From positions 1-64,000 of the forward strand of contig JAPEVC010000185.1 in NCBI GenBank assembly GCA_027946555.1: a stretch of 64,000 nucleotides of DNA, written 5' to 3'. The position numbers were made by a program, and so were the translations under genes. Positions 11,472 through 23,428 of the stretch are shown piece after piece. Under the pieces are notes generated by a model. The model saw only the letters and a list, made by a program, of their open reading frames with translations, did not search any database and was not told where the DNA came from. Source of the stretch: Gnomoniopsis sp. IMI 355080. Its lineage: Eukaryota > Ascomycota > Sordariomycetes > Diaporthales > Gnomoniaceae. Positions within the stretch are counted from its first letter, which is position 1; each line of letters begins with the position of its first letter.

Positions 11472-13103
11472 ATGAGCACAACAACTACCACCCTCTCTGA
11501 GGGTGAAGCGTCGCAGGATATTTCCTGGATCGCTCTCACTGTCGTCTGCATTGTATTATCCCTTGCGACCTTCATCGTTGGCTTGCGCATCTATACGAGA
11601 AAATTCATGCTCAAGCACCTTGGTTGGGACGATTATATTGTTGTTCTCACGTTGGTAAGTCGGACTATAGCCTTACGAGCAGCTCAATCAAGGCGGCTAA
11701 TTTGATTCACAGATAATTACAATCATCGATGGGAGCGTGGTTCTGTCAAGTGAGTCGAAGCATATTTGAAGGCCTGTGGTCAACCATCAGGACTAATTCA
11801 AGTCAGCTATTCCATTTGGCCTGGGTAGGCATACCGCCACAATCGATTCATCACTCTTGGTTTCATATCTTCGGGTAAGTTGACGTGGTAAACATGAATT
11901 GGTGATATGATCTCTAATGGCTCTGTAGAATTTCTGGCTGTCCATTGTTCTCTACAACCTCTCCTTGGCAATGATCAAGCTCACGTTTCTATTCCAGTAC
12001 TATCGAGTACTTGCGGTCCACCAAATGAAGCGTGTCATATGGATCGGGGGTACGATCATCATGTTGTGGGCATTGTCACAACTCCTGGTCGTGATATTCA
12101 GCTGTACCCCAGTGCAGAAGTTCTGGGAGACGAACTTGACCGGTACATGCGTGCCCAATTTACCTTTCTGGTACATCAACGCCGCCGGCAATATCGCGAC
12201 CGACCTGGCTATTTTTATCATGCCCCTTCCTGTCTTGAACCGTCTGCAGCTTCGGAAAAAGCAAAAGTATTTCCTTCTAGGAATCTTCAGCTTGGGCTTT
12301 TTGTATGTCAACCTGACCTCGATCCTTCACCGGCGCAACTCTTCTCAAGGTTGAGCCTCCGATCTACTATTTTTCCACGGTGTACTGACGAGACTTTGAT
12401 CAACAGCACGTGCGCCATTTCTCTCATCCGCTTGGCATACCTGAAGCAGGGTCCAGACTTCACCTTTGACAACGTCCTTACATCGTGTTGGTCTATCGGC
12501 GAATTGGCCTCTGCCATCACCTGCGCTTGCCTACCGACACTCCGCCCTCTCATGACAAAGCTGAAGCCCCAATGGATGACAAGCTATGCCAAGAAGAGCA
12601 GAAAGCAAACATACGGCGATGCCAGCGGGCACGCACGTTATGGCGGCGGCACCCACAAAGGCACCCACAACGACGTCAACAAATCCCGCACGCGCACTAC
12701 TGGGGAAACTGCTCTGGCGCTATCGAGCGCAAATATCAACAAGCACTACAGCCGACTCGACGACGACGACGTTGAAAGGGCGATGCGAATGCCCGTTCCC
12801 TTGAGCCCGGCGTACCATAAGAGCGACTCGAGCGACTCGGGGAGCTTCCAATTCTTTGGCAACGCCGCATCGGAGCCTGAAGAGGTCCAAATGCAGCAGC
12901 TTCCCCCTAGGCAACACAAGTCGCGCCGGACTTCGGCGAATGAGAAGGCGATGGAAGTGTTAGGTATGGGCTTGTCAAAAGTCGGTGTGTCTACGACCAA
13001 AGTGGTGGGGGGCAACAAGTCTACGTCTTCAACAAGGGCCGACACTTTTGAGGGAATCGAAGTGAAGCGGGATGTGATAATAACCACCACACCCCGTTCA
13101 TGA
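11472..13103 (+). CDS. Fungal rhodopsin-domain (PTH11-like) integral membrane protein
   Basis: A 452-aa protein from five exons: 11472-11654, 11713-11749 (only 37 nt), 11807-11874, 11929-12302, 12407-13103. Seen: a short N-terminal tail, a first membrane span ending in VGLRIYTRKF, then LGWDDYIVVLTL. This (L)GWDDY element is the hallmark of the fungal rhodopsin-like domain. Further spans include NFWLSIVLYNLSLAMIK, and the first loop Cys and FSCTPVQKFW/TGTC pair are typical of the family. About 190 C-terminal residues are hydrophilic, low in predicted order, and rich in Lys, Ser and Thr. Established knowledge: members are plasma-membrane proteins, some acting as GPCR-like sensors in host-surface recognition (PTH11), most of unknown ligand. 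A 398-aa open frame from 11907 overlaps the real last exon but starts out of frame. Confidence 0.9.
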
Positions 13104-13158
13104 CGAACAAGAGTATATGCGGCGGCCTGATTTGTGAGGTGACCCTGACGCAGGTGAC

Positions 13159-13168
13159 TACCTAGGTA
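13159..13168. repeat. TACCTAGGTA palindrome, copy 4
   Basis: Perfect copy 56 bases after the stop codon of the rhodopsin-domain gene, probably in its 3' UTR or just beyond. Confidence 0.85.
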
Positions 13169-15807
13169 CGACTAGTTGCTTTGCGCAACTCTTGGGTATC
13201 AATGACATGGCGTACATAAGGATGTGGGAAGGATAGGAAAAATACCCCTTTGTTTTAGTTTTTTTATTCTAATGTCGACGTCGTATTGATTACGAAACTC
13301 AGCACTATTTGCACGCCAATTCTTTCAGCTGATCCTTCTCTCCATGGCATGGCTCCTCGGATCTCGCTGGGATGGACGTCCAGTTTACAATGTGCATGAC
13401 AGCCTCCATTGCAAGGCTTGAATATACTGTGTGATCGATGAAAGCGTTGCGGAGGTGTTTTATATTCTTGGAATTTATCAAAACGTGCAGTTATGGTAAG
13501 ATACCGGATATTGCAATCCTTCGCATGGCTATCTAGGTAGGTCGGTATCGCTTTGATTTGTTATGCCTGCACGGAGTCCAATCAATGAAGGAAACCTCGT
13601 CAAGTATTCTTATGTCGATCTTCAACCACCATGTATATCGAGCTGGTTTGAGTGGGTATGACGCGAGATCTCAAAAGGAAAAAGATTACCAGTGCCTCTC
13701 ATCAATTCCCTCGCGAACACAATTGATGTGATTCCTGGCCTTGAAGCCGAAAGAACTTTGAACTTCAGGGTCAGCAAACGCAGCTGAGGACTGTAGCTCA
13801 ATTGTGACATGTTCCGAGGGCCAACTATATTATATCGGCATATGGGTGATCATATAATAGTGGCATATTATACATTATACTTCATGTCTTATAGCTGCGC
13901 ATTGTAAGGCAAACCGTGCCTGTCAAGGTGATTGTGTAGTATTAACCCGTGCACTGTTCTACATAGTAATTGTAACGGCTACTCATCGAGGGACGTCAGT
14001 CTGTAGGTACATAGAACTTCCCAAGGAGACTTCTTTCGACTGTCCTATCATATGTACTGTAGACTAATATCACATACGTAAAGCCTATCCCTTAGGACTA
14101 CTATGTCAGGGCCTCGCTTTTGTCGCATCGGCCCGAGCGCTCGGCGCATTTTGTGACGTCGTGTCATCTTCGGACATGTTCCTGCCAAGTGCTTTGCCAC
14201 ATATGCAAGCAACCTTCCTAGTCTATACCATTCAGCTCCTAAGTAACATCGTAGCCACATCCATACCGCGGGGCCAAGAGCGTATCCTCCTCCTCACAGA
14301 TCAGACCAATTCTTCGCGGGTGGGGCGGGTGGGGCAGACTAGAGTCTATAATGAGAGCACGATAGTTGCGTAGCCGTAGTCTTGCGGATATGTCCTATCG
14401 TACGCTGTATTGGTTGCTGTGCTAGCTGAAGACGTCGAATTGACATGTGATATTTGGGAAAGGCTTTGTAAGTCATACATAACGTCTCCACATTCATTGC
14501 ACATAGGCCTGAATCAGACGAACCGTCTTTTAGATTTGGTATGATAGTGTGCGTTATGCGTCTACTGCACATGACATGGAAGGCTTACTTGTTGGCAGAC
14601 GAAATGTGGTTAGTAGTACCTGCATACCTTACTTGGCATGCTGTTGCAAGCCTTATTCGCTCGCCCTCATTCGTGGCACGGGCGTTAATGGAGCGCAAAG
14701 GCCCGGCCGGATGTGACTCTGGAGCACCGCTTGAGGCTTGAGCGCGGGTCACGACAAACGCCAACATGAGTATCATCAATTACAATTTTTTTAGAAGGTG
14801 TGGTGCGAAGGTCGTCACGGTCGCACTGGCCGAGTGCCCAGGTGATTGGGCTGGCACGAGGGAACCTTATTATAATAAGATAATTAGATCTCAACCCGGA
14901 TTCCCCAATGCTGAGAGCCTATCGACACCGCAACACCAACAAGACGTATACAAGCGTGTGACACATCAGACTGGAGGCTTCTGGATGACGTGTAGAGTGC
15001 GTTCGAGACTATTTATAGTGCTCTGGCAAATACCTCTGTGCACGAGTTTGCCCTTTTCCAAGACTGTGGTGGTGATGGATCTATAAAGTATGATATGTAT
15101 GTGTACCTCGTGTTTGTACTATAGTACTTTTCATTTGGAGTAGTGATTGGCTTTCCTTTATCCTTCGCCTTACCAAGACTGATACTACTCAGAGACGGCC
15201 ACTTACTTGGTTCCAGCGCTTGACATGGAAGACTTGCGTGCCCCGGACTAATACGTCTCACTCAACCGAGAGGCCCGAACAATTTCGGATCAAGCCATGA
15301 GTCTATCATCCATAAGGTTGGCATTATCTGCATGCAAAGTGACAAAGTCGTAACATTTCGTGTGGCCCCTGTGGCTTGAAACATAATTACCACGGCTCTG
15401 CAAGGGCCCTGGAATGGTGAATTCAGCCACGACGCCACAGCTCCATGGTCCAGCTTTTAAAGTTATCATGAGACGACAAAGGCCGAATAGAAATAAAAGG
15501 AGTATATGCCGACACAACCACATGTGTTCCCACAAGTCTAATTTGCTAGCTCGCGACGACATTCAGGCGTGCATTTCGGTCCGTCGTCCTGATGCCGCAG
15601 ATCAAACGTGAGAGGCCCCTAGCGTCAATAGCCGTTTTCCGAAATGTCGTCCGACCACTTTGGGGAAGCCCATAGCTGTCATCTGAATTGATTGGACGCC
15701 TAGGTAGCATTCTAGGGGCAAGCCTCATCAAGCGAGAGCCTGAAACTGCCGTCATCGAAGGAGGCTCACGTGTAGGGCTGAAATTGGATCTCATGGCTTT
15801 TCCTGCA

Positions 15808-15817
15808 TACCTAGGTA
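15808..15817. repeat. TACCTAGGTA palindrome, copy 5
   Basis: Perfect copy in non-coding DNA, followed directly by TATAAAA-like sequence. Confidence 0.85.
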
Positions 15818-16323
15818 TATAAAATTTGTTGTTTTGCATCGCCGAAATAGCCGTGGCTTGTTGAAAGGGCGTCGCACCTCGGAGCAATACCGAGAAGCGG
15901 CTGGCTGTCCCCATCAGATCGTAAAGTGAAGAAAGCTTAGCGAGCTTAGCCAGGAACGTCTCGCTGTGTCATTCGTCGCTTTGCTTGGTTGATGTGTGCT
16001 TCAACGCGCATCGTCGTCGATCATACAAGCACTACGAGACAGGCCGCGCCAATCTTATGTATGAAGAAGAACGTTAAGATCTGACTAACCTCAAATGCGT
16101 AGACTCTTAAAAACCTGAACTCCCACCTGTAGTTACGTGGTGAATTCTGGAACGCCATCCACGATTAATCTCTGCATCAATTTCCATTCTTTAACGAGGT
16201 CAGTGAATCTGTTAATATTTCTGGCTGGGACTACTTTGTACTGACTTTGATTTTCCAGCTGTGCTCATTTCAATCACTACGACTACTAGTTGTCCTGGAG
16301 ACCTTCGCTTTCAATCATTCAAA

Positions 16324-16822
16324 ATGAAGTTCACGCTTGCCACAATTGCCCTCTTCGCTGGCCTTGCCGTTGCCTTGCCCGCTGGCAACCTGAACGCAAA
16401 CCAGGACGCCGCCGATGCCAAGAACACCAACCAGAAGGCCAACGCTAATGCCAACACTGCTGCTAATGACGGCTCTGGTGTAAGTCCTATTTACTGACCC
16501 AGGTGCTCGTTCGGTATCGATTACTGACCACTTGTACTAGGGTGTTGCCGCTGCTGACAAGGCGGAGGCTGCTATCCTCCTCAACGACAACGGTGATGGT
16601 GAGTGACGAGGTTTCCTAACGTAATTGTTTCTATAATCGGATGTTGTTACTAACATTTTGACTTTTCTAGCTGGCGCCGTTCAGAGTGGCCAGGCCTTCA
16701 CAGACGCGGTTGACCAAATTGTGAAGAGCGGCAACAAGGACGAGATCGCGGTTCTCCAGGGAGCTGGCGCCATCGACAAGAACAACAAGCCTATCGAGGC
16801 TGACGCTGCTGCCGCCAACTAA
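16324..16822 (+). CDS. Small secreted cysteine-free protein, Asn/Ala-rich
   Basis: A 121-aa protein from exons 16324-16479, 16541-16598 and 16671-16822, all with canonical splice sites. Seen: an 18-19 residue signal peptide (MKFTLATIALFAGLAVALP). A low-complexity segment rich in Asn and Ala follows, with a short NANAN-type run at residues 39-45, and then a more ordered helical half containing AAILLND and FTDAVDQIVK. The mature protein has no cysteine, unlike most small fungal effectors. Inference: an abundant secreted or cell-wall-associated protein. An effector role is possible from the gene-poor setting but not shown. I recognise no family. A 5'-UTR intron at 16199-16258 is likely. Confidence 0.85.
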
Positions 16823-18145
16823 GTAGATTGTGGGGATCGTGTGGGCGAGCGCGAGGGAAAGATTGGGAACATGATGGCGTGGTGTCACGTAATTACATGA
16901 CCTTCATATAAAGGCTGGGGGTTGACAGTCCTTCCACATAAAGCCGACCATTCACACCTGGGGTTCAGGCATTTGTATTACTCTAGATTCGTGACAAATA
17001 GTATTGTCTAACTACCTATACCTCGTGTGGCTTCTCTCAGGTCTGTTGTGTGACGGCTTCACATATCTCAGCGTTCGATCCATCCGTTTGATTATAACTT
17101 GTGCACTGCGTTCTATTGCTCCCGAGGTTTGCACGCGTTCTGTCGTAAGTTCCGATGGAGGCTCCCAATTTCTTGAAGGAGAAAGAACCAATCTCGTTCT
17201 TCGGCTATGTGAGAGATTCTTTGGTGTAATTCGAGATGATGTGGCGGTCTGAAAAGGTACCTAGGATACTGGTCAATTTCGTACTAGACCTCGGAGCATT
17301 GAACGGCGACCTCGGGACTCCAGGACACCTATACCTGATAAGTAAGCTTTAGGTTAAAGCCCTCCATCGCCGACGCGCACATTACACTCTGTTCACAATC
17401 ACTCTATGAACTATTTCAGCTGTACTTATTGGTGTCTCACTTCAAACTACGATCATATCCTGGTATTTCCGCGATCTGTGCCTCAGGGACCCCCGGGGGG
17501 GGGAACACCAGCTACTGCTCTGCGGAACAAAATCGGAGATACAGGACATCGTGCAACGAAGGCAAGCAGTCTGTTCGGTTATGATAGGTAAATTTAAACT
17601 CGTCATTGCTGTCTGTCCCTTCTCGATAGTTCGACTTCGGAAGTGAGGATCCGCCATTAGCCAGCTCATCGCTGCTCCTTCAATTATACGGTAGCATACG
17701 TGGCTCAATTCTTCGAGATGCGCAATTTCCTTCCATTAACCATTAACCAAGGGCCTGGACTAGATAAACTCTGCCAGTCAGAATAAGCAATAAAGGTCGC
17801 GGTAGAGTCACGTGCGAAGAGCACAGAGCGTCAGTGATCACCGTTCTAAAGTTGACGGTTGATTTCGGTCCGACACCTTACCTAGGCAGCACACCGAGGT
17901 CGCTGCACGCTCCGTGATTGGCGTCGATTACGAGCAACGTGTGACGAAATCACTATCCAGGAGGGGCCTGCGAGGTGGGAAAGAGATACGGTACGTCAAG
18001 CAAACCAAAAACAATAATGAGAGACATTATGCAGAAAAACAACTTTAGGGAGCGATGCCCTCTGTATCGAATGGCCCAGGACCGTGTCTTCGAAGCTCAG
18101 ATCAACGCCTTGGCTCGCCGATCAGGCGAGATTCCCGTGAGCTAT

Positions 18146-18430
18146 ATGAAGACAGCATTCGCACATACAATTCAGCTCTTTGGGCTTTGTCTATGTACTG
18201 TCCTGTCGTTAGCCTCTCCGCAACCCTATCAAAGACAACCTGGTCAACAAACGTCATTGGGCGGAAACCGTTTGAACAACTATTTCCGTTCGTGGCCTTG
18301 CGTAGCAGAGTTTACTGTTTTTGTTGGAGCCGGGTCCCGTCACCAGAGGACCTGGGCGACCTGGTGGGCATCACCACGCAGGACAAGACAAGAGATCAGA
18401 GAACAAAGGCCCAAATACTACGCGGTCTGA
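18146..18430 (+). CDS. Possible small secreted protein, weakly supported
   Basis: An open frame of 94 aa starting MKTAFAHTIQLFGLCLC, which reads like a signal peptide ending near LASPQP. The remainder is Arg/Trp-rich and resembles random reading rather than a folded domain. It lies within a longer ORF that starts at 17975 and overlaps another frame. No intron or homology support. It could easily be chance. Confidence 0.15.
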   Translation: MKTAFAHTIQLFGLCLCTVLSLASPQPYQRQPGQQTSLGGNRLNNYFRSWPCVAEFTVFVGAGSRHQRTWATWWASPRRTRQEIREQRPKYYAV

Positions 18431-20427
18431 ACGAAAATGTTAACGGCCCGGTTGTTGTCGGCCCACATGGGAGTTTGGAGGTCCAACAAGGCAGTTGTGG
18501 AGGACGAAGACAAGTAGAGGCACATCGTTCTCGTGTTCTGCGAACAATGATCACGAGCCAGGGGACGTCAAGTTCTCCAGAGTTGGATCTAATTTCGAAT
18601 CGACCGCAAACGAGGACTAGATACATGAGCGTGATAAAGTCCAGCCGGTCAGAACAATGTTCAGAACACATAATCAACAAAGCGTTCCGTCTTCTACGCC
18701 TCAAAATGATGTTCTGAGTACCCAATACTGATCGTTTACGTGTCCGTGTTGTTCCCATCTCTACACGTATTGAATAGGAGTGAAGCCAAGCCAAAAAAGC
18801 AGACCGATTTCATTGACAATTTGCGGTCCGCTTTCTAAGGACAGGGTTATAAAGAGACGTCCCAGAGCAGGAGAGTGCATTGTAATACGTGGTGGTTCGA
18901 TCTCTTTCCGATTGTATACTTCCGACAGGCTTTTTTTTGTGGCTCTAATCAAGGTAAAGAGGATTCCATGACGAGATTCGTGGTTGGGAAAAGACATCAC
19001 CATGCTCAGGAGGTCAGTTGTAATTGTATACAGTGATCAAGGTTGGACTGATGAAGCACCTTTTAGGTTTCGAAAATGCCAAAATTGTTGCTGAAAGCAA
19101 ATAACATCTCACGACAACGATATTTATGACGATGCAATTAGCAAAGTCTGTCAACAGGAATCAAGGCCGGAACCCGGTGCATACCTCATATCCGGTCGAA
19201 GCGGCTAAACTGGTGGAATTAGTTGTGATTTTTTTTTTGTTTGGGTTGAGAACCTTGCCTAGCCTGAACAAGGCTGCTTGGAAATCACAACGGATATGAC
19301 CTCGGCACAGCTAAAATTTCTGGGCAAACGTCAAGAGCAAATCATAGTAGGAACTAATACCGTATTCTTTACGGCGAGTTTCCGCTTCTCGAGGTCTTGT
19401 CGACCTTGGGATTGACTGTCCATGACGTTGTTAGCGTGGTAGGCTCTCTCGCCTAGTATCATATACATCAAAAACGAATTCTGGTCTTTTCTTTCGTTGT
19501 GATGCAGTTCACTACATTCAAAACACAGAATCCCGTTGTCCTCCGATAACGTGGCAAGTCTCATTTATCAGCGGGCCTCAACGCCCATGTCGTTTCCTGA
19601 AGCCTCAAAGCAAACGATGGTTTCGAAGAAAGTAGGCCTGTGGAGGGAACGTGGCGCTCGGAGACTTTAGTTAAACTTACTGACTGTGCAGATGGCATAA
19701 ATGTTGGGTGTTGCGCGTGGATGTATTTACATATCGTCGTCATGAAGTGCCTAGATTTCGGCGCCTTCTCGGCTGTTGCCAGAACCCTCACCCATGCACT
19801 GAAATTGTAAACTTTGTTTCGATTGGGTCAAGTGACAGAAGCCAAGTTTGATATATCGAGGCTTGGCCAATGGGTCGTCCGGTGGTGCCCACTGCCACAA
19901 GTTTTCTACGTACAAACTTTTCCCCATTAATTATTTGAAGACGGCTTTATTTAACAAGGCATATTCCGCCTACATGAAACTCGAGCAAGAATTTGGCGAG
20001 GGGCTTATGCCGTTCCATGAGTGAGTGATAATATGATCCGTGCTAGCCTTCAGGCATTAACACGCCGAGCATTCTAGCCAGACATTTTAGAGAAAGTTCT
20101 GTAACAGTACCCAACTTCGTCGCCGCATGTTCGTGAAGAAATAGAGAAAACGAGTTTGCACCACAACCACAACTGATTCTCAACAACACGAATGTTCTGG
20201 AACGAATCGAGCATCCTACTCCCTTTTCCTTCGCTTCCTGGTTAAGTTTATAGCCGCCAAGCCCAGATAACCAGAAGCGGCCAAATATCAAGGTGGGTCA
20301 AGCCGAGGCTGCCTTCGCTACTGGCACGGGAGGCCCAAGATGACACGAAGAAGGGCCGAATATTGTGGAAACCCCCCATGGTTTGCTGATTCGTGTCGGC
20401 GAGTCCACGCCACGCGCTGGGCTAGAT

Positions 20428-20593
20428 CTGGGGAAGACCTGGGGTTTGCTCCAGATTTACTCCGGACAGCCCCGTCTATTCGGGGCGCGGAAATCCACTC
20501 CCACGAGTGCGGACAGTCACGGGTTCACCCAATTTTCAGGTTCAACGGACTGGGGTAACCGTTCACCCCGTACCATTATAGTACTTCGCGGGG
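20428..20593 (+). promoter_or_regulatory. Cluster of CreA/CRE1-type sites (SYGGRG)
   Basis: Matches to SYGGRG on the plus strand: CTGGGG at 20428, 20439 and 20550, and GCGGGG at 20588, some 310-480 bases before the transporter start codon. Known: CreA/CRE1 represses sugar-use genes through such sites, best when paired. Occupancy is inferred only. Confidence 0.45.
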
Positions 20594-20904
20594 ATCCCAC
20601 ACCGTTCAGACCCCACCACCCGGAGATAGGAGGCCCAGGGCGCTGGGTTCGTGATAGTCGTGCCCAAGAAAATTTGTGCATTGTAAAAAAAAGTACAAAG
20701 TAGAAGGATTTCCCGGTAGATCCCAGAACTGCTAGTTCGGTTCCCTTCGTCCCTTGCGTTCATCATTGACTCTTTTCTTTTCTCGAGTCTCTCTGCTTCT
20801 GGCTGACCCAAGTCGTCTCTCTGTCCCTTTTCTTCTTCTTGAGACTTCATTCACCCGTGCGCCCTCCCCAATAGTCTGTGTCGCTACTCACACAGTCTTT
20901 CAAC

Positions 20905-22830
20905 ATGCCTGGAGGTGTGGTGCCCGCGAATCCGGGCGATGTGTCCCGCGTCGAGGCCCCAGTGACGGTGAAGGGTATGCTGTCCCACCACGATTCCATT
21001 CTCTTGTTGTCCGAGATACCTTTACTGACCGCCAATAGCATACTTCATGTGTGCCTTTGCCGCATTTGGTGGTATCTTCTTCGGTTATGATTCTGGATAC
21101 ATTTCAGGTGTCATGGGCATGAAGACCTTCTATCAACTCATCGAGGGTCCAGATGCCACAGCACTCAATGCAACCAACAAGTCCCTGATTACATCAATCC
21201 TCTCTGCCGGTACTTTGTATGTATTTTCGTCGCAGCACCTCTTTATCTTCAATAGTCTGTGTGTCAAGTGCTAATCCTCATTTCTTCAACAGCTTCGGTG
21301 CCCTCATCGCTGGTGACTTCGCCGACTGGGTTGGACGACGACCTACCATTATTCTCGGATGCATCATCTTCTGCGTCGGTGTCGCTCTACAAACCGCTGT
21401 TACTGGCCTGGGAATGATTGTCGCCGGTCGTCTGGTTGCTGGTCTCGGTGTTGGCTTCGTCTCCGCTATTCTCATCCTGTAAGATTCCGTTCTACCATCT
21501 TTCTTTCCAAGATCCGACCCAATACTAATTTCAATAGGTATATGTCTGAGATCGCCCCCCGCAAAGTACGAGGTGCCATCGTGTCCGGCTACCAGTTCTG
21601 CGTGACGCTCGGCCTCATGCTGGCATCGTGCGTGACCTACGCTACGGAGTCTCGCACCGACAGCTCCTCGTACCGGATTCCCATCGCTATCCAGCTGCTT
21701 TGGGCTGTCATCCTGGCTGTCGGCCTTTTCTGCCTGCCCGAGAGCCCTCGTTTCTTCGTGAAGAAGGGAAAGCTTGAGTAAGTCACCTTTCTTGGAAAGA
21801 CCGGCCGCGATTCCTGCAACTAACTTCTGTTACAGTCAGGCTGCTGGTGTGCTTGCTAGGCTTCGTGGACACCCCGTCGAGTCCGAGTATATCCAAGACG
21901 AACTCTCTGAGATCATTGCCAACCACGAGTACGAGATGTCTGTCATCCCGCAGAGTGGCTACTTCGGCAGCTGGGCCAACTGCTTCACCGGTTCGCTCTT
22001 CAAGGCTAGCTCCAACCTCCGTCGTACTATTCTGGGCACTTCGCTGTATGTTCTTTGTCCCCAAAAGAATCTTGCTTTCTCGAGAAGGACCTTGCTAATT
22101 TTGTAACCCCCCCAAAAGGCAAATGATGCAACAGTGGACGGGTGTAAACTTCGTCTTCTACTTCGGCACGACCTTCTTCCAGGACCTCGGCACCATCCAG
22201 AACGCCTTCCTGATCTCCATGATCACCACCATCGTCAACGTCGTCTCCACCCCGGTCTCCTTCTGGACTGTCGAGCGCTTCGGTCGCCGCCCGCTGCTCA
22301 TCTGGGGTGCGCTGGGCATGGTGGTCTGCCAGTTCATCGTCGCCATCATCGGAACCATCACCAGCGAGGCGGCCGCCACCTCTGCCATGATCGCCTTCAT
22401 CTGCATCTACATCTTCTTCTTCGCATCCACCTGGGGTCCCGGCGCCTGGGTGCTGATTGGTGAGATTTACCCGCTGCAGATCCGCTCGCGGGGTGTCGCC
22501 CTGTCCACCGCGTCGAACTGGCTGTGGAACTGCATCATCGCCGTTATCACCCCTTACATGGTAGATACGGATAAGGCCAACTTGGGTGCTAAGGTCTTCT
22601 ACGTCTGGGGAAGCCTTTGCACTTGCTGCTTCGTCTATGCTTACTTCTTGGTCCCTGAGACCAAGGGTCTGACGCTAGAGCAGGTCGATGCTATGTTGGA
22701 GGAGACTACTCCCCGCAAGTCATCCACGTGGACGCCTCATGACACTTTCGCTGCCAAGCAAGGATACACGGAGAAGAACGAGGTCAAGCATGCAGAGGAT
22801 GCCAACAGCATTGACAAGGAAATCGTTTGA
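20905..22830 (+). CDS. MFS hexose (glucose) transporter
   Basis: A 531-aa plasma-membrane sugar porter from six exons: 20905-20974, 21039-21216, 21293-21478, 21538-21777, 21836-22045, 22119-22830. Seen: about twelve hydrophobic spans; GYDSGYISGV after the first span; the WVGRR loop; the SEIAPRKVRG signature; PESPRF at the end of the first half; QQWTGVNF in span 7; ERFGRR; and PETKGLTLEQ after the last span. These are the sugar-porter signatures of the major facilitator superfamily. The junctions restore them exactly (for example TSLQMMQQW), so the model is firm. The promoter carries several CreA-type sites, which fits glucose-dependent control. The hydrophilic tail is short (about 60 aa), so a transporter is more likely than a long-tailed glucose sensor. 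Confidence 0.95.
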
Positions 22831-23428
22831 ATAGTTATGGAATAATTCGGAATGAAAGGGGCATCAGTTCCCACACATGCCAATGAATCATGTTGGGCGG
22901 GCCACGATAATGGACGATTCATGTATTACAAGATGAATATACAATTATAATTACTTTACGACTCATTGAATTGAAATCACTTCCAACGTTGTCTAATTTG
23001 CACGGGATTGCCGTCGGTACTTGCTCCCCAATTTTGCCAGCGTTCACTTGAATATTTGAACGTTATGCCATGACTGACAGGCTAAATTATAAAGGCATGA
23101 GGACAAATTTGATACAACTGAGTGACTAGAATCTCAGCAAGACCTTGCTCGCTGAGTGCACACTGCATGAATTTAACCGCTTGCTGTCGTACCTTGATAT
23201 ACATAATGAAGATGCCATAGCATCTACCGTGCCATATTGAACTCCAGAAACCGATGTCGTACAAATAAACGCCGTGGGAGTATAGACTATGCCAAGTCAT
23301 CTATTAAGAAAGCCTTCGTCCACACACAAAAGAAAGGCGAGCCCCGATCGAAATCCTCAACTAGTCTGCCTGAGTTTCTCACACGTCGAGAACCAGCCTG
23401 AAAGCCCTTCCTTCCGGATATTGACCTC
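22831..23428. other. Intergenic region between converging genes
   Basis: About 600 bases between the stop codons of the hexose transporter and the copper ATPase. It is AT-rich and holds the 3' UTRs; nothing else is seen. Confidence 0.6.

Larger units (their letters stand above)
13104..16323. other. Gene-poor stretch, no supported gene
   Basis: About 3.2 kb without a supported gene. It contains two TACCTAGGTA palindromes and near-copies at about 13533 (TATCTAGGTAGGT) and 15698 (GCCTAGGTAGC). The last 130 bases are the leader of the small secreted protein, with a candidate 5'-UTR intron at 16199-16258 (GTCAGT, TACTGAC branch, TTCCAG). Confidence 0.45.
16823..20904. other. Gene-poor stretch and hexose transporter promoter
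   Basis: About 4.1 kb with no well-supported gene. Two overlapping ORFs at 17975-18717 lack recognisable domains; one contains a signal-peptide-like start at 18146. Partial copies of the TACCTAGGTA motif occur near 17258 and 17879. The final 500 bases hold CreA-type sites and a pyrimidine-rich leader (20750-20850) for the transporter. Confidence 0.45.

Noticed and set aside
11907..13103. 398-codon frame read as one gene
   Set aside because: Only its last part (from 12407) is the true exon; the first 167 codons are out of frame with the membrane spans recovered by splicing.
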